The notes beneath the pieces were generated by a model that ran no database searches, was not told where the DNA came from, and saw only the letters and a program-made list of their open reading frames with translations. This document shows positions 16,475 through 25,464 of a stretch of DNA of 64,000 bases, in pieces; positions within the stretch are counted from its first letter, which is position 1; every line of letters begins with the position of its first letter. This stretch comes from UBA7672 sp047601145. GTDB lineage: Bacteria; Pseudomonadota; Alphaproteobacteria; Caulobacterales; Hyphomonadaceae. Position numbers and translations under genes: made by a program. The stretch covers positions 1,922,001 through 1,986,000 of the forward strand of contig JASGJW010000001.1 of the NCBI GenBank assembly GCA_047601145.1, given 5' to 3'.

Positions 16475-16954
16475 ATGGGCGACAAGTTAACTCATATCGA
16501 CGCGGACGGCCGGGCGCGGATGGTCGATGTTTCGGGCAAGCCCGACACGAAACGCGTCGCGACGGCGTCCGGCCGCGTGCTGATGAGCCGTGAAGCGCTC
16601 GAGCTGGCGCGGTCCAAGGGCGGCAAGGGTGATGTACGTGCGACGGCCGAGATCGCCGGCGTGATGGCTGCGAAGAAGACGTCCGACCTCATCCCGATGT
16701 GCCATCCGCTCGCCCTGTCGAACGCGAAGGTGCGGGTGAACGAGCTGGAGGACGGGACGGGCCTTGGCGTCGTCGCCGAGGTCGCAACCACCGGGCCCAC
16801 GGGCGTCGAGATGGAAGCGCTGACGGCGGTGTCTGTCGCCTGCCTCACCATCTACGATATGCTCAAGGCGGTCGACCGCTCCATGCGGATCGAAGGCGTT
16901 CACCTGCTCTCGAAATCGGGCGGCGCCAGTGGCGATTTTGTCGCCAAAAGCTAG
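16475..16954 (+). CDS. moaC: Cyclic pyranopterin monophosphate synthase
   Basis: MoaC converts the MoaA product to cyclic pyranopterin monophosphate in molybdenum cofactor synthesis. The 159-residue protein has DVSGKPDTKRVATASG, AEIAGVMAAKKTSDLIPMCHP, VATTGPTGVEMEALTAV and the C-terminal KAVDRSMRI and LLSKSGG(A)SG, all diagnostic. ATGs at 16463, 16469 and 16475 are possible; the last fits the usual N-terminus and follows GAGGATGACC. It is divergent from moeA with 55 bases between them, and its stop overlaps the convergent protease gene by 4 bases. Confidence 0.95.
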   Translation: MGDKLTHIDADGRARMVDVSGKPDTKRVATASGRVLMSREALELARSKGGKGDVRATAEIAGVMAAKKTSDLIPMCHPLALSNAKVRVNELEDGTGLGVVAEVATTGPTGVEMEALTAVSVACLTIYDMLKAVDRSMRIEGVHLLSKSGGASGDFVAKS

Positions 16955-17733
16955 ACCGGCATCGTAGCCCCAAGCGCAATGACGGCGCCGACCTCCACCA
17001 TGTCGCCGAGCCCGTGGGCGATGGTGGGGGCAAGCAGGCTGTCGGATTTCTCCATAAGCCAGACATAGGCGAGACCCCAGGCGAATGCATAGATCTGCTG
17101 CGCGATGGCGAGATGCAGCGGATTGTGGAGGAAGCTGTCGTAGTGCGCGAGGCCGAACAGGAGTGAGGCGACGTAGGCCGCGAGGGGCAGGTCGAGCGCG
17201 CCGATGCGGACACGGCCGGGGATCAGCACGACAAGCATGCCGACGATGAGGCCGCGGAAGATCGTCTCTTCGGCAAGGCCTGTGATGCCCATCGCGAACA
17301 GCCAGCCAGACGCGTTGACCGGATCGGTCGGGTAGTCGTCGATACGCGCGCCGGAAAGCAGGGCGGGCCAGTAGTCCGCAACAAGCATGATCAGGCCCAT
17401 CGCGACGCCCACGACGATCGCGGTGATGATCAGTGGTCTTTGCCCGGGCAGGCGGAGATGGGCGTCGAGCTTCGGCAGGACGAGCTTCACAAGGCCGATG
17501 GCGATAAGGCCCATGACTGCCTGAAACAGGATGGCGATTGCGACGAAGATCCAGGGGCGGTTGGCCCAGTCTTCCGGGCCCGCCTTCCAGAGCCAGCGCG
17601 CCGGTTCGCGGCCCGCAATTAGGACAGCCTGCATGAGGATGGGGGTCGCGACGATGCCGATGATCGCCGGGATGGGGCGGATGCGGACGTCGCTGAACTG
17701 GAGAAACGGGCGCGGGGAGGCGGTGTCTGTCAT
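16951..17733 (-). CDS. CPBP-family intramembrane metalloprotease
   Basis: A 260-residue integral membrane protein with about eight hydrophobic segments. It carries the CPBP (Abi/Rce1-like) motifs LAEETIFRG (EExxxR), FGLAHYD and a C-terminal HGLGD, which form the glutamate/histidine active site within the membrane. The substrate is unknown; members act on prenylated proteins, bacteriocins or other peptides. It is convergent with moaC and close downstream of the AraC regulator gene (9-base gap), so both may be one transcript. Confidence 0.85.
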   Translation of the reverse strand: MTDTASPRPFLQFSDVRIRPIPAIIGIVATPILMQAVLIAGREPARWLWKAGPEDWANRPWIFVAIAILFQAVMGLIAIGLVKLVLPKLDAHLRLPGQRPLIITAIVVGVAMGLIMLVADYWPALLSGARIDDYPTDPVNASGWLFAMGITGLAEETIFRGLIVGMLVVLIPGRVRIGALDLPLAAYVASLLFGLAHYDSFLHNPLHLAIAQQIYAFAWGLAYVWLMEKSDSLLAPTIAHGLGDMVEVGAVIALGATMPV

Positions 17734-17742
17734 GCCGCCGGA

Positions 17743-18435
17743 TTAGACGGCGGCGCCGGCCCCGTCTTGAACCAATGTTGCACGCCACTGGCCCGGCGTG
17801 CGGCCGGTAAGCGCCTTCACGGCGCGGGACATGTGGGGCTGATCCGAGAAGCCGGCGGCAAAAGCGATGTGGGCGAGTGCGTCGCGTGTCGCCGCGATCA
17901 TGCGCCAGGCCTGGCGGGCGCGGGCCTCGGCGCGGTAAGCGGCGACATCTACGCCATAGGCGGCGCTGAACTGGCGCCAGGCGGTGGCGCGCGAGACGCC
18001 ATGGTCCTCCGACCAGCGGGCGATTGCGAGCGACGGATCACCCGAGAGATCGCGCGCAAGAATGTCCGGCAGGTCGGCCTCGGCGCGAGCATTGGCGGCA
18101 AGGTCCTCGATCAGGAGGGACGCGGCTTCACGGGCATCGCGCCGGGCGGCGGCGAGGATCATCTCGGGGCGGCGCAAGGTGGCGCGGGCAGGCCAGTCGC
18201 GCGCATCGAACGGGAGCGGCAGGTCGAGCACGAGCGTGTTGGCGCGGGCGACGATGTCCCTGTGAGCGGAAAAGGGAGCGTGGATCAGGACGTCGCCTTC
18301 AGTGACCTTGAAGCGGCCGGTGTCGCCCGCTTCCTCGTAGGCGCCCGACAGAACGAGCGTCGCGTAGGCGCCGACATGCGCGTGGCGCGCAATCTCGCTG
18401 GCAGGTTGAAGGCGGGTGGGACGGGACGGCGTCAT
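17743..18435 (-). CDS. AraC-family transcriptional regulator
   Basis: 230 residues from the ATG at 18435. The N-terminal half looks like a cupin-type sensor (ARHAHVGAYATLVLSG, GDVLIHAPFSAHRD); the C-terminal half has the two AraC helix-turn-helix motifs (HGVSRATAWRQFSAAYG and LAHIAFAAGFSDQPHMSRAVK, then TGRTPGQWR). The ligand and targets are unknown. It lies just upstream of the CPBP protease on the same strand, which is a possible target. Confidence 0.88.
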   Translation of the reverse strand: MTPSRPTRLQPASEIARHAHVGAYATLVLSGAYEEAGDTGRFKVTEGDVLIHAPFSAHRDIVARANTLVLDLPLPFDARDWPARATLRRPEMILAAARRDAREAASLLIEDLAANARAEADLPDILARDLSGDPSLAIARWSEDHGVSRATAWRQFSAAYGVDVAAYRAEARARQAWRMIAATRDALAHIAFAAGFSDQPHMSRAVKALTGRTPGQWRATLVQDGAGAAV

Positions 18436-18478
18436 GACGCCAGCAAAGCTAGCGTTTGCGGCGGTAGTTGGACAGACG

Positions 18479-19045
18479 TCAGCCGGCGGCGGCGCGTTCC
18501 TTCGCGAGGCGCTCGGCGCGGGCCTTGGCCAGACGGTCCTGTTCGGCGCGGCGGCCATCTTCGCCACGGCCGAGGGGCCAGTTGGTGAACATGCGGGCGC
18601 AGGCGGCAATGGAGATCGCGCCAGCCATCGTGAGCAGGGGGCCGGGGGTGATGACCGCATCTGCCGGCAGGGGCAGGAGGAACAGGCCGGCCGTGACGAC
18701 GCCGATGGCGGTCACGCCAGCGTAGAATTGCAGCTTCTTCGGCGCGAAGGGCGACAGCATCGCGATCCAGACGCCAGCGACAGCGGCGGCAAGGCCGCCG
18801 ACGATCCAGGCATTGAGGACCGCGGAGCTCGCGATTGCGACAGCGTCGAAGAAATGGACATCACCGGCGACAACAGCCTGGACCAGGTCGACAAGGCGGG
18901 CGCCGCCGACCAGCACCAAAGCGGTCACGGGCGCGAGCACGCCGAAGGCCAGCGCCGACGGCACGATGCTGGCGGCGAGGTTCCGCATCACCGCGCGGCG
19001 ATGCGCGGCGTCGCGGAACATGGGAGGGGTGGTCGCGGCGCTCAT
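18479..19045 (-). CDS. Unknown membrane protein with charged C-terminal helix
   Basis: About 188 residues from the ATG at 19045 (a GTG at 19060 would add five). Four or so hydrophobic segments (ALAFGVLAPVTALVLVGG, AWIVGGLAAAVAGVWIAML, a Leu-rich pair from GVTAIGVVTAGLFLLPL) are followed by a strongly charged helix rich in Arg, Lys, Glu and Ala (RRAEQDRLAKARAERL). I recognise no family. It stands upstream of the AraC gene on the same strand with a 43-base gap. Confidence 0.65.
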   Translation of the reverse strand: MSAATTPPMFRDAAHRRAVMRNLAASIVPSALAFGVLAPVTALVLVGGARLVDLVQAVVAGDVHFFDAVAIASSAVLNAWIVGGLAAAVAGVWIAMLSPFAPKKLQFYAGVTAIGVVTAGLFLLPLPADAVITPGPLLTMAGAISIAACARMFTNWPLGRGEDGRRAEQDRLAKARAERLAKERAAAG

Positions 19046-19117
19046 GTCAGCCAGTATCACGCGATTTGGTTAATATGCGCTGCTGCGGACCGGTAAAATT
19101 CGATCGAAGCCGGTGAG

Positions 19118-20356
19118 CTAGTCGAAAGCCACGGTCATCTGATCGACCGTGCGGATGGCGCCGGGATTGAGCTTCGGAACCGGGCCGGTAATGCGGGTTT
19201 TCGGGGCCAGGCGGGCGATGGCCGCCAGCGTTTCTTCCAGCTCGACGCGGGCCAGCGCTTCGCCCGCGCAGCGGTGGGCGCCGGCGCCGAAGGCGAGGTG
19301 CCAGCGCTGCTGGTCCGTGCGGTGGATGTTGAAGGTTTCCGGGTCGGCATAGACGGCCGGATCACGCAGGACCGACAGGATCGAGACGGCGAGGATGGCG
19401 CCGGCCGGGATCAGGTAGCCTTCAACTTCCTGGTCGCTGGTGGTGACACGCGGGATGCCCGAGACAACGGGCTCGAAGCGCAGGCCTTCCTCGACGGCCT
19501 TCTTCTTGAGGCCGTCCGGATTGGCGACGAGATCCTGCCACTGCGCGGGATGCTGGAGAAGCTGGAACAGCGTCATGCACATGGAGTTACGCGTGGTGTC
19601 GGAGCCGGCGAGGATAAGGCCGACGACCTGGGCGCGGATCTCGCCCTCGCTCATGTCGCCGGACGCGGCGGTGGCGGCGACGTAGTCGGAGAGAAAATCG
19701 CCGCGCGGATTGGCGCGCCGGTCAGCCAGCAGCTTGTCGACATAGGCGTTGAAGTCGGTGAGGCTCTGCTCGATTTCGGCGCGGCGCGAGACATCGACGA
19801 AGCCGATCGATTCGGACGTGTCGCGGATCCAGTTGAGGAAGACGGGGAGATCCGAGCGCGGGATGCCGAGCACGTCGGCGATGATGCGGGCGGGGATCTG
19901 GGCGGCGAATTCCTGGACGAAGTCGAACGGTCCCTTGCCAAGGCGCTCGTTGATGAGTTCGGCGGCAGTGTCGGCGGCCTTGCCGCGCATCGCTTCCATC
20001 AACTTGAAGGCGAAGGTGCGGGCGACCGGCTGGCGGCGGCGCTGGTGGGCCTCGCCGTTCGCGAAGAGCATGACCTGGGCGATGAAGTCGTAGATCGGGC
20101 CGTCGAAGATGCCCTGCATCAGCTTCATCTCGGTCTCGAGCTGGCGGGTGTTTTCCGGCGAGACGATCTGGTCGACCATGCTGGCGCGCAGGGCGAGCAC
20201 CATCGAGCCCATGCCCATCGGCACCTTGGCAAGCGGCGTCCGCTCGCGCAGTTGCCGGAACAGCTCGTAGGACGACATGTGCGGGTCCTGCAGCTCCCAG
20301 TCGAGGACGGGGATGTCGTTGTAGGACTTGAGGGCGGTGGTTGCAGTGTCGGCCAT
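19118..20356 (-). CDS. Cytochrome P450
   Basis: A 412-residue soluble bacterial P450. Seen: the oxygen-activating AGSDTTR helix, the ExxR pair in EEGLRF, an HRTDQQRWHLAFG stretch, and the haem-binding FGAGAHRCAG whose Cys is the axial ligand. It would hydroxylate a hydrophobic substrate using electrons from an unlinked ferredoxin; no redox partner gene is adjacent. It is similar in layout to the CYP families common in Caulobacterales and sphingomonads, but the substrate cannot be told. Confidence 0.92.
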   Translation of the reverse strand: MADTATTALKSYNDIPVLDWELQDPHMSSYELFRQLRERTPLAKVPMGMGSMVLALRASMVDQIVSPENTRQLETEMKLMQGIFDGPIYDFIAQVMLFANGEAHQRRRQPVARTFAFKLMEAMRGKAADTAAELINERLGKGPFDFVQEFAAQIPARIIADVLGIPRSDLPVFLNWIRDTSESIGFVDVSRRAEIEQSLTDFNAYVDKLLADRRANPRGDFLSDYVAATAASGDMSEGEIRAQVVGLILAGSDTTRNSMCMTLFQLLQHPAQWQDLVANPDGLKKKAVEEGLRFEPVVSGIPRVTTSDQEVEGYLIPAGAILAVSILSVLRDPAVYADPETFNIHRTDQQRWHLAFGAGAHRCAGEALARVELEETLAAIARLAPKTRITGPVPKLNPGAIRTVDQMTVAFD

Positions 20357-20473
20357 GGGTGGACCTTCTGGGGAGGGCGCTCGGACAGCTTGACAGTGTC
20401 TAGGTAGCTGATTTGAACATGGCCGTACAGATGGGACGGCGCGGGTTACGAAAATTTCGCCCGGGGCCGACTT

Positions 20474-22969
20474 TCAGGAATTCGAACCCGCCTGGACGGG
20501 GCCGAGATATGTGTCGAGCCAGTCCAGCGTTTCACGCACGAGCAGGTCGCGGGGGACGTAGTGACCGCTGTCGGCGATGACGCGTTTCTTGCGCGGCTCC
20601 CGTTCGGGAAGGAGGTCGTAGAAGCGCTGCGCGTTCTCCGGCAGCATGAAGCTGTCGTACCTGCCGTTCAGCATCAGCACCGGGATGTTTATGCGCGTGA
20701 CGGCATGCGAGGGGTCGATCTCCGGCGGTAGTCCAGGCATGCGCGGCAGGCCGCCCGTGTTCAGTATCGCAGTCCTGAACCGCTTCTCCTGCGCGATTGC
20801 AGGCGCCACGAAAGTTGCGCCCCAGCTGAAGCCGTAAAGCGCGATCGCTTTCCCATCGAGATCGTTGCGCGTGAGGAGATAGTCGACGGTCCTGCGCGTG
20901 TCCTTGGTCATGTTGACGATCTTTTCGCGCAGCGCCGCCGGTTTCGCCATGACGGCGTTGAGGTTGCCGCCGCCGCGTTCGAACGTGCCAAACATCACGG
21001 GCAGGGCGACTGCCCGGCCGCTGGCCAGCACGAAGTCGAGCTCGCTGGAATACTGGTCCATGCTAGTCATTCCCGACGCTGCAGCGTCAGGCCAGAACAG
21101 GACGGTCTGAAAGGGCGGCGCGCCCTTCACTGGCAGGAACAGGTAGAGGATGACGCGCTCGGACCCATAGCCGGCATCGAAGGTGATACGCTCCGTTCTC
21201 CACGCGCGCGACACCGTGGTTTTTTCGACGACGGCGTCCAGCGGGCGCTGATCGTCATAGTCGAACAGCGCGCTGTACGCCTTGAACTCCGTGTCGCTTA
21301 CCGGGGCTGGCCAGGGCGGAGGCTTCACTGGCGTAAGCGGCGCGTGTGCAAAGGCGTCGGTAGCCGGATCATCCCGGATCACGGCCAGGCGAAAGCCATT
21401 GGTGGCCTCGCGGTTGTCCGGCGGCGCAAGGCACAGCACGCAATGCTGTGGATCGGTCCAGCCCCCGCCACGGATGGCCCGCTGGTTGCCGTTGGCGTTG
21501 GTGGTCCATTCACGCGCATTTCCGAGCATGTCGAGCGCGCCAGCGTAACTCATGGCGTCGCCCTCACCCACCTTGCGCGGGCCGTCGCTGTTGAAGTTGC
21601 TAGGCGGGATCAGCCAGGGCAGTTCTGACGGCGCTTGCGCCCCGTCCCAATGATAGACCGTCGGCAGATCCTGCCGGCGGAATTTGGCGTACGCCATCGC
21701 TTCGTACCAGCTGACCCCGGTGACGGGATAATCGCCACGGCCTTTCGGATAATCGCCGCCAGTCCAGGTGCTTGGCCCGGGCCGGCCGGACAAGTCGACG
21801 AACTTTTTCATCGCCTCGGTCCATGCCGCCGGTTTGCCGTCGAGCGTTATCGGCTCCCAAAGCTCCTGCTTGCTGTAGCCGCCGCCATCGACGAACTCCT
21901 TGAACTTCGCGTTCGTCACCTCGGTACGGTCAAGAAAGTAATCCGCGAACTTCACCATCTGTCCGTTGAGCAACACATTCCCTCCGGGCACGCGAACCTT
22001 GTCCGGGTAGAGGCCGTCGAGGGGCTCAAGCCTGAAGTTGCCGGCGCCAACGGCAAACACATGTGTCATCAGCGAGTCCGGCCCCAGCTCCTGCGACGTG
22101 CGGATGCCGCCGCCGATGGCGCGGTTTAGCGTCTGATATCCCGCGTGTTCGAAGCGCAGGCGCGAGTATCCAAACGGGATCCGGATGTTCTCCAGTGGCG
22201 TGACGCCCAGCTCCTCCCATGCCGCATCGGCCGGCGCGTTGTAGGCGCGGCGGAAGACCTTGGCGCCTTTTGGTTCGCTCGTGATCGTTGTTTTCCACGA
22301 CAGGCGCGGCCAGAACTCCTCGATCGCGCGGTTCTCGGGAAGCCTTTGCTGGGCGCGGCGGGCGAGGGCGTAGGCGCCCTCCCAGTCTCCGGAGTCTATG
22401 AAGCCTTCCAGCTGCGGAACGGCTTCCTTGTCCAGCCAGGCTGCATCGCCGTTCCGCGCCATCAGCCACAGCGAGCCCGCGCCAAGCGCCAGCACGATCA
22501 CCGCCATCGCTGCGATCGACGGGACGAACCATTTTGGCCGGGGCGGCCGTGAAGGTTTTGTGGGAGCGGCCGGCTCGGAAGGCGGCGAAAACTTTGCCAG
22601 CGCCGCGGTCAGCTCCTTGATGCGCGCATCGTTTGCCGCGCCATGCCAGCCGGAGAAGTCCATCACCTGGAACTGGCGAAAGCCCAGGGGCGGCATCGAG
22701 CCGTCCAGCGAGATCGGCACGAGCGCGTTGCGATCGCGGCCGACGCCGGCTTCATCAGCCACCCAGTGGGATTTGATTGAGGTCCGGGTCCAGACGACAA
22801 GTACGGCCCTCGCCGATTTGAGGGCCTGTTCTGTTTCTTCGAGATAGCGTGCACCCGGTGTGAGTTGGCGGTCCCACCAGACGACTTGACCGCTGGCTTC
22901 CAGTGCGGACGCCAGTTTCTCGACCGCAGCGGCGTCTTCGCGCGCGTAGGAGATGAATATGTCCGCCAT
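20474..22969 (-). CDS. TIR - membrane helix - PEGA - FGE-like - alpha/beta hydrolase protein
   Basis: 831 residues from the ATG at 22969 (AAGGGGTGG before it; a GTG two codons earlier is possible). Domains in order: TIR (2-120; DIFISYARED start, WVADE with Glu73 as the candidate NADase glutamate), proline-rich linker, one membrane helix (148-170), PEGA-like beta domain (225-288; ITSEPKGAKVF to HAGYQTLNR), FGE/SUMF1-like domain (320-533; DRTEVTNAKFKEFV, YPVTGVSWYEA, DMLGNAREW, NGFRLA) and an alpha/beta hydrolase with GFSWG (Ser715), Asp772 and His803. The FGE part has CVLC where active enzymes have differently spaced cysteines, so it is probably a binding module. TIR should be cytoplasmic and the rest periplasmic. 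Similar architectures headed by a Ser/Thr kinase are, as I recall, known; here TIR replaces it. Confidence 0.88.
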   Translation of the reverse strand: MADIFISYAREDAAAVEKLASALEASGQVVWWDRQLTPGARYLEETEQALKSARAVLVVWTRTSIKSHWVADEAGVGRDRNALVPISLDGSMPPLGFRQFQVMDFSGWHGAANDARIKELTAALAKFSPPSEPAAPTKPSRPPRPKWFVPSIAAMAVIVLALGAGSLWLMARNGDAAWLDKEAVPQLEGFIDSGDWEGAYALARRAQQRLPENRAIEEFWPRLSWKTTITSEPKGAKVFRRAYNAPADAAWEELGVTPLENIRIPFGYSRLRFEHAGYQTLNRAIGGGIRTSQELGPDSLMTHVFAVGAGNFRLEPLDGLYPDKVRVPGGNVLLNGQMVKFADYFLDRTEVTNAKFKEFVDGGGYSKQELWEPITLDGKPAAWTEAMKKFVDLSGRPGPSTWTGGDYPKGRGDYPVTGVSWYEAMAYAKFRRQDLPTVYHWDGAQAPSELPWLIPPSNFNSDGPRKVGEGDAMSYAGALDMLGNAREWTTNANGNQRAIRGGGWTDPQHCVLCLAPPDNREATNGFRLAVIRDDPATDAFAHAPLTPVKPPPWPAPVSDTEFKAYSALFDYDDQRPLDAVVEKTTVSRAWRTERITFDAGYGSERVILYLFLPVKGAPPFQTVLFWPDAAASGMTSMDQYSSELDFVLASGRAVALPVMFGTFERGGGNLNAVMAKPAALREKIVNMTKDTRRTVDYLLTRNDLDGKAIALYGFSWGATFVAPAIAQEKRFRTAILNTGGLPRMPGLPPEIDPSHAVTRINIPVLMLNGRYDSFMLPENAQRFYDLLPEREPRKKRVIADSGHYVPRDLLVRETLDWLDTYLGPVQAGSNS

Positions 22970-23171
22970 GTCCACCCCTTTGGCGCTGGTGGACGCTATC
23001 GCATTTCACGCGACCGGGCCATCGCGTTGGGGTTCCGTACCGGTAAGGGGTTGAATAGTTTCGCCCGCTCCCGGAGCGCGGGGACCACCGCACGTTCCGG
23101 AAGCGGGCTGGCGCGTGGCAAGCCACGCGCGTCTCGATTGGGGGTGGACCGTTCTGGTCCCCAGAAGCGAT

Positions 23172-23197
23172 CCGGCCCGGTCTTTCGACCGGGCCGG
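23172..23197 (-). terminator. GAAA-capped hairpin after rpoH
   Basis: An 11-base perfect stem CCGGCCCGGTC / GACCGGGCCGG with, on the minus strand, a GAAA tetraloop. It lies 10 bases past the rpoH stop. No T run follows, so it may act as a 3' stabiliser or a Rho-assisted terminator. Confidence 0.6.
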
Positions 23198-23206
23198 GTG
23201 CAGTTC

Positions 23207-24097
23207 CTAGTTCACGTCGACGAGCCCTTGCTCGCGTGCGGCTTCCCGCATCGCTTTCTGCAGCTTCTCGAAGGCGCGGACCTCGATCTGGCGGATGCGC
23301 TCGCGGCTGACATTGTATTCGGCCGAGAGGTCTTCCAGCGTGGTCGGCTCTTCTTTCAGACGACGCTCGGTGATGATGTGGCGCTCGCGTTCGTTGAGCG
23401 ATTCCATCGCACGTTCGAGCAGGCTCATGCGGGCCGAGAACTCGTCGTTGTTGGCCATGACTTCGGCCTGGCCCGGCGTGTCGTCGGCGATCCAGTCCTG
23501 CCATTCGGCTTCGCCGTCCATGCCGCCGATCGGGGCGTTCAGGGAGGCGTCGCCGCCGGCCGACATGCGGCGGTTCATCGAGGTGACCTCTTCCTCCGTC
23601 ACGCCGAGGCGTTTGGAGATTTCAGCCACGTTCTCCGGGCGCAGGTCGCCTTCTTCCATCGCGCTGATTTCGCCTTTCAGGCGGCGCAGGTTGAAGAACA
23701 GCTTCTTCTGGGCGGCCGTCGTGCCGAGTTTCACCAGCGACCACGAGCGCAGGATGTATTCCTGGATCGCGGCGCGGATCCACCACATGGCGTAGGTCGC
23801 CAGGCGGAAGCCCTTGTCCGGATCGAACTTCTTCACGGCCTGCATCAGGCCGACGTTACCTTCGGAAATGACCTCGCCCATGGGCAGGCCATAGCCGCGA
23901 TAGCCCATCGCGATCTTCGCCACGAGGCGGAGGTGCGAGGTGACCATCTTCTCGGCGGCTTCGCCGTCCTGGTGCTCTGCCCAACGCTTGGCGAGCATGA
24001 ACTCTTCGTTCTTCTCGAGAAGCGGGAATTTGCGGATTTCAGACAGATAACGCGACAGCCCTTGTTCAGGGGAAAGTGCGACTGCCAGGCTTGCCAT
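23207..24097 (-). CDS. rpoH: RNA polymerase sigma-32 (heat-shock) factor
   Basis: A 296-residue sigma-70 family factor. Region 2 has SEGNVGLMQAVKKFDP and FRLATYAMWWIRAAIQEYILRSWSLVK; the RpoH box QKKLFFNLRR follows, and region 4 ends with LEDLSAEYNVSRERIRQIEVRAF. These identify RpoH and not the housekeeping factor. It directs transcription of heat-shock genes. AGAAGGAGA stands before the ATG. rluD lies about 1.4 kb away, a pairing common in Proteobacteria, but here two small genes intervene. The 350-base region upstream probably carries its promoters. Confidence 0.95.
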   Translation of the reverse strand: MASLAVALSPEQGLSRYLSEIRKFPLLEKNEEFMLAKRWAEHQDGEAAEKMVTSHLRLVAKIAMGYRGYGLPMGEVISEGNVGLMQAVKKFDPDKGFRLATYAMWWIRAAIQEYILRSWSLVKLGTTAAQKKLFFNLRRLKGEISAMEEGDLRPENVAEISKRLGVTEEEVTSMNRRMSAGGDASLNAPIGGMDGEAEWQDWIADDTPGQAEVMANNDEFSARMSLLERAMESLNERERHIITERRLKEEPTTLEDLSAEYNVSRERIRQIEVRAFEKLQKAMREAAREQGLVDVN

Positions 24098-24447
24098 GTT
24101 CCGTCTCCTTCTTTTCTGACCGCGGCCCTCTACTTATGGGGAGGAAGGCTCGCAGCGTTTTATCGTACCCCGGACATCAAGGCCCTTTCGGACCTGAAGC
24201 CCCTATTTAGCGAAGGTTTTCGGCAGGATTGTGGTCCCACCCCCGTCCGTCATGGGTCGAAGATGGGGGTCAGGTTACGTTTGTTAAAGGGCTGCTTTCG
24301 GTCATGCTTTCTGCGGGAATTGTGTAGCCCCCCTAATAGGCGACTCTCCCACTAGAATTTCGGCAATTGCGACGCTGCGGCAGGGGCTCGCGCGCCACAG
24401 GACCGGCTGGTAGCATTCTTTTCATAGAGGTCAGGGGAGCAGACCAT
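24098..24447. promoter_or_regulatory. Divergent control region between rpoH and the EF-hand gene
   Basis: About 350 bases without a gene. It must hold the promoters of rpoH (minus) and the EF-hand protein (plus). On the minus strand CTCCCCATAAGT near 24127-24138 resembles a sigma-32 -10 element, but I could not find a convincing -35 at the right distance. Short complementary runs (CCCACCCCC near 24236 with GGGGGT near 24264) may form a hairpin. Otherwise I see nothing. Confidence 0.35.
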
Positions 24448-24867
24448 ATGAGATCGGCGCTGGCGGCGGGGATGACGGGCCTTGCTCTGACAGGTTTGGC
24501 GATGATGCTGGCAGGGTCGCCCGCCTTCGCCCAGCGGCCGGAGCAGGTGATCGCCTTCCTCGACAAGAACCATGACGGGCAGGTCAATCTCGACGAGTAC
24601 CTCGCCTACCAGCAACCCCGGCTCGCAGAGTTCGACAAGGACGGCGATGGCGAGCTCAACCTGGCCGAGTTCAAGGAGTCGCTGCAGGGCAAGTCCAAGA
24701 AGAACGCCGCCGGCCTGTTCAAGGGCGCCAATGCCGAGGGCGGGCGCTCGCTGACCCAGCGGGAATTCCTCGGCTACCACGCCTGGGTGTTCAAGACCTT
24801 CATCGACACCGACAAGGACGGATTCATGTCGCCCGAGGAATGGTCAAAAATCATCGCGGGCAGCTGA
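24448..24867 (+). CDS. Secreted EF-hand calcium-binding protein
   Basis: 139 residues from the ATG at 24448 (GGGGAGC before it). A signal peptide (LALTGLAMMLAGSPAFA, cut before Gln-Arg) is followed by three EF-hand loops: DKNHDGQVNLDE, DKDGDGELNLAE and DTDKDGFMSPEE, each with Asp/Asn at the calcium-ligand positions and a closing Glu. It probably binds calcium in the periplasm, as a sensor or buffer. It is transcribed divergently from rpoH and may share a transcript with the next lipoprotein gene. Confidence 0.85.
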   Translation: MRSALAAGMTGLALTGLAMMLAGSPAFAQRPEQVIAFLDKNHDGQVNLDEYLAYQQPRLAEFDKDGDGELNLAEFKESLQGKSKKNAAGLFKGANAEGGRSLTQREFLGYHAWVFKTFIDTDKDGFMSPEEWSKIIAGS

Positions 24868-24955
24868 TCCCGTCGCAATGAATCCTGTCGCCTACGCCGA
24901 TCTTTGATGACATGGTGAGCTCATAGTGCAGCTCCAGGACGGAGAGGGGAGCAGC

Positions 24956-25441
24956 ATGCTTGCTGCAGTACGGTCGCGGGCTGGGTGGCTGACGATCGTT
25001 GCACTACCGGTTCTTGCCGGTTGCTCGTCCGTGCCTCTGCCGGGGTTCGGGCCGAGCGCTCCGCCTGTCGATCTCATCCAGAAGGCTGAACCGGGAAATA
25101 CGGACCGGCCGGCGTTCTTTGTGCAGTGGAAACAGACGGGACTGCCTGGCCTCACCAAGCGCCCGGCAATCGACAAGAGCACGGCGCTGCCTGAGTACCC
25201 CGCATCTGCGGTTCGCAAGGAGGACGAGGGGGTGGCCTCGGTCGAGACCTGCGTGACCGTCGATGGCCGCCTAGTCGACACGCACATCGCAAAATCGTCG
25301 GGATCGAAGACGCTTGATGAGGCGACGCTGGCGTGGGCGAAAACGGCGAAATACACGCCGGCCGAGTTCAACGGCGAGCCTTTCGCTGTCTGTGGCTATC
25401 GCTTCGATTATGAGTGGCGGGTGCAGACGCAGGAACGCTGA
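24956..25441 (+). CDS. TonB C-terminal-domain lipoprotein
   Basis: 161 residues from the ATG at 24956, preceded by GAGGGGAGC. The N-terminus has a lipobox (PVLAGC, lipid-modified Cys). The C-terminal 100 residues (ALPEYPASAVRKEDEG, VASVETCVTVDGRLVDTHI, SSGSKTLDEATLAWAKTAKYTPA) follow the TonB C-terminal fold pattern, including a P-x-YP start. It lacks the N-terminal membrane anchor and Pro-rich spacer of true TonB, so it is a periplasmic lipoprotein using this fold, with an unknown partner. Two cysteines in the domain may form a disulfide. Confidence 0.75.
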   Translation: MLAAVRSRAGWLTIVALPVLAGCSSVPLPGFGPSAPPVDLIQKAEPGNTDRPAFFVQWKQTGLPGLTKRPAIDKSTALPEYPASAVRKEDEGVASVETCVTVDGRLVDTHIAKSSGSKTLDEATLAWAKTAKYTPAEFNGEPFAVCGYRFDYEWRVQTQER

Positions 25442-25464
25442 GGCGTAGCCTTCGCTGAAAATCG

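Noticed and set aside
20474..22969. Active formylglycine-generating enzyme
   Set aside because: The cysteine pair has spacing CVLC and the catalytic context of true FGE is missing; no sulfatase gene is nearby.
16951..24097. Defence island around the TIR protein
   Set aside because: Neighbours are a CPBP protease, AraC regulator, P450 and rpoH, without restriction, toxin, nuclease or mobile genes. The TIR gene stands alone.
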